From Parapristionchus giblindavisi (Eukaryota > Nematoda > Chromadorea > Rhabditida > Diplogasteridae), in contig CALSFV010000038.1 of NCBI GenBank assembly GCA_943737045.1, forward strand, positions 844,123-908,122: a DNA stretch of 64,000 nucleotides, given 5' to 3'. How positions within the stretch are numbered: the first letter of the stretch is position 1; each line of letters opens with the position of its first letter. Both the position numbers and the translations under genes were made by a program. Below the pieces are notes generated by a model. It was not told the origin of the DNA and searched no databases. It was given only the letters and a program-made list of their open reading frames with translations. Shown here in pieces: positions 58,814-64,000 of the stretch.

Positions 58814-61800
58814 TCAGTCTGACGCCCTACGAATATCTGCAAATAATGATCTTTGATCTTTGATCTTTGATCTGTAAATACGAACACTCTCATCCAATAT
58901 GTGATCCTTAGCATGACCGGCATATGATTTCTCTTTAGATAATGTTTGTACTATTGATGGTATTGATGAAGAACGGAATAGAACTGATATTATATTGATT
59001 AGAATTGATTGAATTGAATGGAACATACCAGCTGGTGTACAACAAGATTCACTCATTGTTATGTAAACAGAATTTGTTATTGAATATCGAAGATCTGGTG
59101 GAAACTGAATAATTTAGTTATTATTCTATTTTTATTTTTCTTGAATGATTATTACAAAAAAATAATATAACAATAAAACAATAAAAAATGGCTTTTAAAA
59201 TAATAATAAACAAGGTATGTAATATTTTGTTTAAATTTGATATGAAATCTTACAAGATTTCGTTGAACAATATGAAGATAACAGAATAGAATGAGGAATC
59301 CAATGATGGAAACGATTAGACGAGGAGAAAAGAAACAATGAAGACACCATGATGTAAGGATACAGAACGATATTATCTACAATTATTATTCAAATTCGTT
59401 TTTTTAAATTTCTTTTTTTTGTAAGCTGTAAACTAAATATAACATTTTGTTTCTCTTAAAGATTAGTCAATGGATTAGTTTTAGAGTCGCAATTGTGAAA
59501 TGATAATTGATTTAATTAAGAATAATAGATTGGTCTAACCTGTGGTAGACTTGAAATATGTCTTAGTCTATTAATATGATACAATTTGACATAATCAATA
59601 TCCAATCGATAATCCAATTGGTAGATCAATGAATTGATCATTGATTTGAATTGAGAATGAACGAATACATCATCTTCTAATAGAAGAGTATATCTGAAAG
59701 AATTTTCATCTAATTATCTCATTTGAATATCTATTCTTCAGTATAATAACAGTTCTAGTTTCATTCGTCCTCTTGAGCGGTCGACTATGCCTTTAACTCA
59801 GGAAAATATCGCTGATATGAAGGTATTTTCATTATTTAAAAAAATTAAATAACAAAATATTTCATGTTTTAAGGAAGCATTCACTCTATTTGATACAGAT
59901 GGAGATGGATATATCTCTGTTGAAGATATTGGAAAGGTGTTGATTGAATATCGATTTACATATCACTTTCAGTACTTTCAGGTAATGCAACAGTTTGGAT
60001 GTAATCCTACTCAACGTGAAATCGATGATATTGTAAGAGTTGTTGATTCTGAAGGTTAGATTGAATCTATTCTATATATTTGTATCTAATCTAATCTACT
60101 GTATTGTACATATACTATATCACGGATCTCCTGTAAAAGTGTATGAAAATAAAAACCTTTTTGCACAGAAAAAAATAATTTTCCTCTTTTTTTATTGATA
60201 GTTGTTAGACTGGCCTAACTGAGTGCGAAAACAACAAAAAAAAAAAAAAAAATTTTGTTTTTCGTAATTTGCATAATTATGCAATTTTTTACCGTCAACT
60301 TCAAATGAGTGTAACTCGCTTCGTTTTTGAGCAACCGTGTGAAATTTTTTTTCATTCGGTTCCTAATGACCTCCTCTACAAATAACTCAACTAAGGATAT
60401 GGTCGCAAATGTAGTTTTTCATGTGTTATTGTATGAAAACTGTTTTTTTGCATACAAAATGCGATGTTTCTCGAAATTTTTCTCTAAAGGATAAGAGTTT
60501 TATTGCAGATTCGGATTCCCCGTCCTCGAATTGGGGTATCCTGATATATCATTTAACCCAACTCTGTCCGCCCAATAGGGATACTGTATATCATCGTCCT
60601 GGACTTAGTGCAATTTTCTCTCAAATCACATTTTTGGTTGTAAATCAGCTCAAACTTATGTTAATGTACTCATTAGCATATGTAAACCCTGTATCTCGAC
60701 CAACCTGAAAAAAACGTCTTAGTGGTTCGAATTCTCAGCAACAACCATTTTTGAGATATGAATCGAAAACTGATTTTTTAATGATTTTTTAATTCTTTCG
60801 TGGAAGATCTTTTTTTTATTCTGCAATTTCATGTTCACTGTTCTTATTTATCATTTATTGATATTAGTTTATTGATCTTTAAGGTCGAAGAAACTGTTTG
60901 AATCAATAATATCCATGGAACCGTCGAAAAACTCTGAGAAATCACTGTAGATCATATCATAGATGGTATCCGAAGTTATCACTCTCTCTTCCTCGGCCAC
61001 ATCCACTTCCTCCTCAACGGGCAGATCTTCTTCTTCGAAATCTTTCTTTATATCATCCAGAAGCGCTCTTCTTCTTCTACTATGGATTCCTTTAGCCTCC
61101 ATTTCCTTCTTCTTAGCAGCAACGAAAGATCGAATGCAATTCTTAATCTGTTCATGGATTTCGAATGCAATTCTTAATCTGTTCAGAAGGAAGGATATCA
61201 GTTATATCCTTCATTCTTCGTTCTATCTCTTCCGCTCGTAGTTTCTTCGAATGAGTGAAGTAATCCTCGAAGAGATCAGCGACCAACTGTCTACCCATCC
61301 CATGGGCTTCGGATGAACTGGAACCTGTTGGAATTCATGAGATGATTCAGCGAGTGGGAAAATTCCTACTCCCTTCTGCACTTCCTCAAGCATTCCCTTG
61401 TATAATATAATACAAGCGCGAAATCGAACATGGACACCTTCTCCGGTCTGATCTTATGCCGTCCATTCTCAATATGTCGAAGGATCCCTTTTCATCCCTT
61501 TTCTCTTTCAGAGTTCTCTCTTTTCAGAGAAGTGGAGAGGGAGAGCGATGGGGGAGAGAAGGGAAGGACAACTGCGATAAACCATCTCGAATGTTCCCTT
61601 CTCTCGCATATACTTAAAACAAAACGAAAAAGCTGGTGTTTTTAAGTTGCATCAAGTCAGAAAGGCGAAAAATCGTTAAAAAAATCAGTTTTCGATTCAT
61701 ATCTCAAAAATGGTTTTTGTTGAGAATTCGAACCACTAAGACAATTTGGTAAGGCTGGTCGAGATACAGGATTTAAATATGCTAATAAGAAAATTAGCAT

Positions 61801-63669
61801 AAGTTTGAGTTGATTTATAGCCAAAAATGTGATTTGAGAGAAAATTGCACTAAGTCCAGGACGATGATATACAGTATCCCTATTGGGCGGACAGAGTTGG
61901 GTTAAATGATATATCAGGATACCCCAATTCGAGGACGGGGAATCCGAATCTGCAATAAAACTCTTATCCTTTAGAGAAAAATTTCGAGAAACATCGCATT
62001 TTGTATGCAAAAAAAAACAGTTTTCATACAATAACACATGAAAAACTACATTTCCGACCATATCCTTAGTTGAGTTATTTGTAGAGGAGGTCATTAGGAA
62101 CCGAATGAAAAAAAATTTCACCCGGTTTCTCAAAAACGAAGCGAGTTACACTCATTTGAAGTTGACGGTAAAAAAATTGCATAATTATGCAAATTACGAA
62201 AAACAAAATTTCAAAATGTTGTTTTCGCACTCAGTTAGGCCAGTCTAACAACTATCAATAAAAAAAGAGGAAAATTATTTTTTCTGTGCAATGGCTTCAT
62301 ACACTTTTACAGGAGATCCGTGATATGTAGATTCCATCTACTTTCTATTCCTATGATATATTGTATCCCAATGTATAATAATGAAGTTATTAAGGAAAGA
62401 ACAGTATCGATTTCGAGGCGTTCATTCAACTTCTTCAAGGAAGAGAAGGAGAAGAAAATATAGAAGAAGAAATGAAAGAAGCATTCAGAGTATTCATATC
62501 TATTCAATTATTCTAGACAATCTCAGATATTTATAGATCTTTGATAAAGATTCACTTGGATATATTGATTCTGCTTCTATCAAGAGAATTCTAACTAGTT
62601 TTGGTGAAGCTCTCACTGATGAGGAGGTGGATCATATCGATATATTATTGATTGATTGATTATATCTAGGCAGATGAGATGATCTCAGCTGTTGATACGA
62701 AAGGAGAAGGAAGAATCTACTATGATGGTTTGTATTCTTCCTATTATCATTCATTCAATCGTAATGTCATCTTTTCGTCCTTTATCACTTTGCACACAAT
62801 ATCAATATTATCAGTGAATGATTAAACACTCTTGTCTACCTTCCTCGATCAATCAATCAATCGATATTTCAGATTTCATTGCTAAGATGCTATCAAAATG
62901 AGGCAATGTATCCAATCGATAAAGATACCGTACCTTGATTCCTCTCGAGACTTCGAAACATTCAAACATTTCCAATAATCTCTTGTCTCCTTTTCAATTC
63001 GTAATGATAGTGTGGACATGTTAGCAGTGAATCCATCTGAAATTTTACATTTCATCTAGAGATCAACAATTAAGACAATAGAAATAGAGATCAAAGATCA
63101 AACCATTAATATTAATAACAGTCCAATTTGATTGTTTCAATTCATTCGCTTCTTCATTAACTGTATTCTCAACATTACAAATGGTCACAGGAGGCAATTC
63201 TGTTTTGTAGACATCGCATAAACTACCTAAGGTCTGTAATATCGATTCATTCAAATGAGAATCAATAATCAATCAATAATCAATCAATAATCAACTAACT
63301 GCATGGATGTATGGTTTGAGTCGTTTAGCAGAAACTATTCGTATATCGAGTTCACTCGATCTATTTAACTTCTGAAATAAATCTAAATTCATTCGTTCAA
63401 TCAATCAATCAATCAATACTTACATACGGGTTAATCATTTCATATCTGATTTTTCCTAAATTGAATAATTCTTTCTCCTTCCTCATATCTAAAATCCTAT
63501 CTTCTAAAGCAATATGTGGAGTGTGTCTTCTATAACAAAATTATTATCAATTATTTATTAATCCTTTTTCTAGTTTGATCTACCTTATGAATGAAATAAA
63601 AAGAATAATAATTGAATATGATATGAATATTGGTATTAATTGATATATGAATGGTTTGACATGGATCAT
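58814..63669 (-). CDS. PGAP4/TMEM246-like GPI glycosyltransferase
   Basis: Ten exons in unbroken phase: 63584-63669, 63424-63529, 63300-63371, 63104-63233, 62934-63036, 59540-59693, 59254-59376, 59029-59104, 58882-58983 and 58814-58836; 324 residues. ATG follows CTTTCAG-A, suggesting trans-splicing. An N-terminal signal anchor (FIYQLIPIFISYSIIILFIS) is followed by LGSLCDVYKTELPPVTICNV, the acidic metal-binding motif YTLLLEDDV, DIDYVKLYHINRLR, a hydrophobic hairpin (PRLIVSIIGFLILFCYLHIV) inserted in the catalytic domain, and ITMSESCCTPAVLF. This layout, a GT-A-like fold interrupted by membrane segments, is characteristic of PGAP4, the Golgi enzyme that adds GalNAc to GPI anchors. Donor specificity here is inference. 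The 3.2-kb intron 59694-62933 contains an entire opposite-strand gene and a transposon. Confidence 0.8.
59787..62901 (+). CDS. calmodulin-like four-EF-hand protein, nested in an intron
   Basis: Seven exons in phase: 59787-59822, 59874-59936, 59982-60054, 62395-62489, 62537-62626, 62670-62727 and 62873-62901; 147 residues, close to calmodulin's 149. It starts MPLTQENIADMKEAFTLFDT, equivalent to calmodulin's N-terminus; TATTCTTCAG upstream may be a trans-splice acceptor or join an unseen exon. EF1 is DTDGDGYISVED, EF2 DSEGKNSIDFEA, EF3 DKDSLGYIDSAS and EF4 DTKGEGRIYYDD. None has Glu at position 12, and EF2-EF4 have other substitutions, so calcium binding is probably weak or limited to EF1. The central linker (REGEENIEEEMKEAF) is calmodulin-like. 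Intron 3 holds transposon copy 2. The gene lies wholly in an intron of the PGAP4-like gene, on the other strand; its stop is 33 bp from the next host exon. Confidence 0.88.
60121..62322. mobile_element. long-TIR DNA transposon, copy 2, in calmodulin-like intron
   Basis: Same element as 49222-51832: termini CACGGATCTCCTGTAAAAGT, inverted repeats of about 660 bases, flanked by ATAT on both sides (60117-60120 and 62323-62326), a 4-bp duplication of different sequence from copy 1. At 2202 bp it lacks the 416-bp insertion of copy 1. Near-identity to copy 1 implies recent movement. The intron is otherwise about 140 bp. Confidence 0.94.
60869..61300 (-). pseudogene. charged protein remnant in transposon copy 2
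   Basis: Counterpart of the remnant in copy 1. The acidic tail (MEAKGIHSRRRRALLDDI to the C-terminus) is intact and differs by one residue (DDIKKDF instead of DDIEKDF). The upstream part again has the 32-bp tandem duplication that puts stops between the two halves. Confidence 0.5.
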
Positions 63670-63774
63670 TCTGAAAGGGATGGTGTAGGAATGATATTGA
63701 ATAGGTTACAGAAGAAAATGAATGAATTGAGGTATAGAAGGTCATTGAGTGAGAAGAACGAATGAAAAACAGTA

Positions 63775-63892
63775 AGTAGAGGAAGGTAGAGAGAGGTAGA
63801 GAGGGGGAGAAGTAGAGAGGGAGAGGGAGAGGTAGAGAGGGGGAGAAGTAGAGAGGGAGAGGGAGAGGCAGAGAGGGAGGAAGTAGAGGGAA
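63775..63892. repeat. GAGAGG-type tract upstream of the PGAP4-like gene
   Basis: Purine-rich repeat of GTAGAGAGG and GGGAGAGG units 5' of the glycosyltransferase gene. Similar tracts lie upstream of other genes in the window. The rest of the window to 64000 shows no gene. Confidence 0.85.
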
Positions 63893-64000
63893 TATATTTG
63901 CAGTGGAAATAGAACTGTGTGATGGAATGAGTCAACTAAGAGGTAGAAGATAGTAGAGAAGAGGAGAGAGATACTAATGTAGATTGATTGAAGAACATTT

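Overview
The window looks like nematode nuclear DNA: AT-rich, with genes split into many short exons (often 60-160 bp) by introns mostly of 45-70 bp that end in TTTCAG or TTNTAG. Several first exons have an acceptor-like site a few bases before the ATG, as expected for spliced-leader trans-splicing. Gene content agrees: an ET-module-like Cys-rich protein, a Gly-Tyr-rich secreted peptide of the nlp/cnc type, a CLR-1-like receptor phosphatase and a cysteine-synthase-like enzyme. I rebuilt the gene models by hand from splice signals and reading-frame phase. They are not checked against transcripts, and the species is not identified.

1-17.9 kb, accessory: purine-rich minisatellites, a 62-copy 23-bp satellite, a 159-bp dispersed duplication and a degenerate zinc-finger-like fragment. 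Three small minus-strand genes follow: a Gly-Tyr-rich secreted peptide (7.1-7.8 kb), a Cys-rich single-pass membrane protein (8.8-10.4 kb) and an ET-module-like, probably GPI-anchored protein (14.7-16.3 kb). A decayed coding cluster lies near 13.2-14 kb.

17.9-29.4 kb: one 40-exon minus-strand gene, about 1508 residues, for a receptor tyrosine phosphatase with one Ig domain, fibronectin III repeats, an active-looking D1 and a dead D2. This matches CLR-1. Its introns carry a foldback element and a four-copy VNTR. 29.4-39.4 kb is gene-poor: GA-rich tracts, a tRNA-like sequence inside a small inverted-repeat element, and gene relics.

39.4-48.3 kb, metabolic block: cysteine synthase (+) with a possible 242-residue disordered extension, then mitochondrial malonyl-CoA:ACP transacylase (-) and ADP-dependent glucokinase (-) in tandem.

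48.3-64 kb: two copies of a transposon with about 660-bp terminal inverted repeats and 4-bp target duplications, an unrecognised basic/acidic gene divergent from a histone H2A variant, a nest of foldback elements, a secreted-protein gene, and a PGAP4-like glycosyltransferase gene. One intron of the last contains a complete antiparallel calmodulin-like gene, and an intron of that gene holds the second transposon copy.
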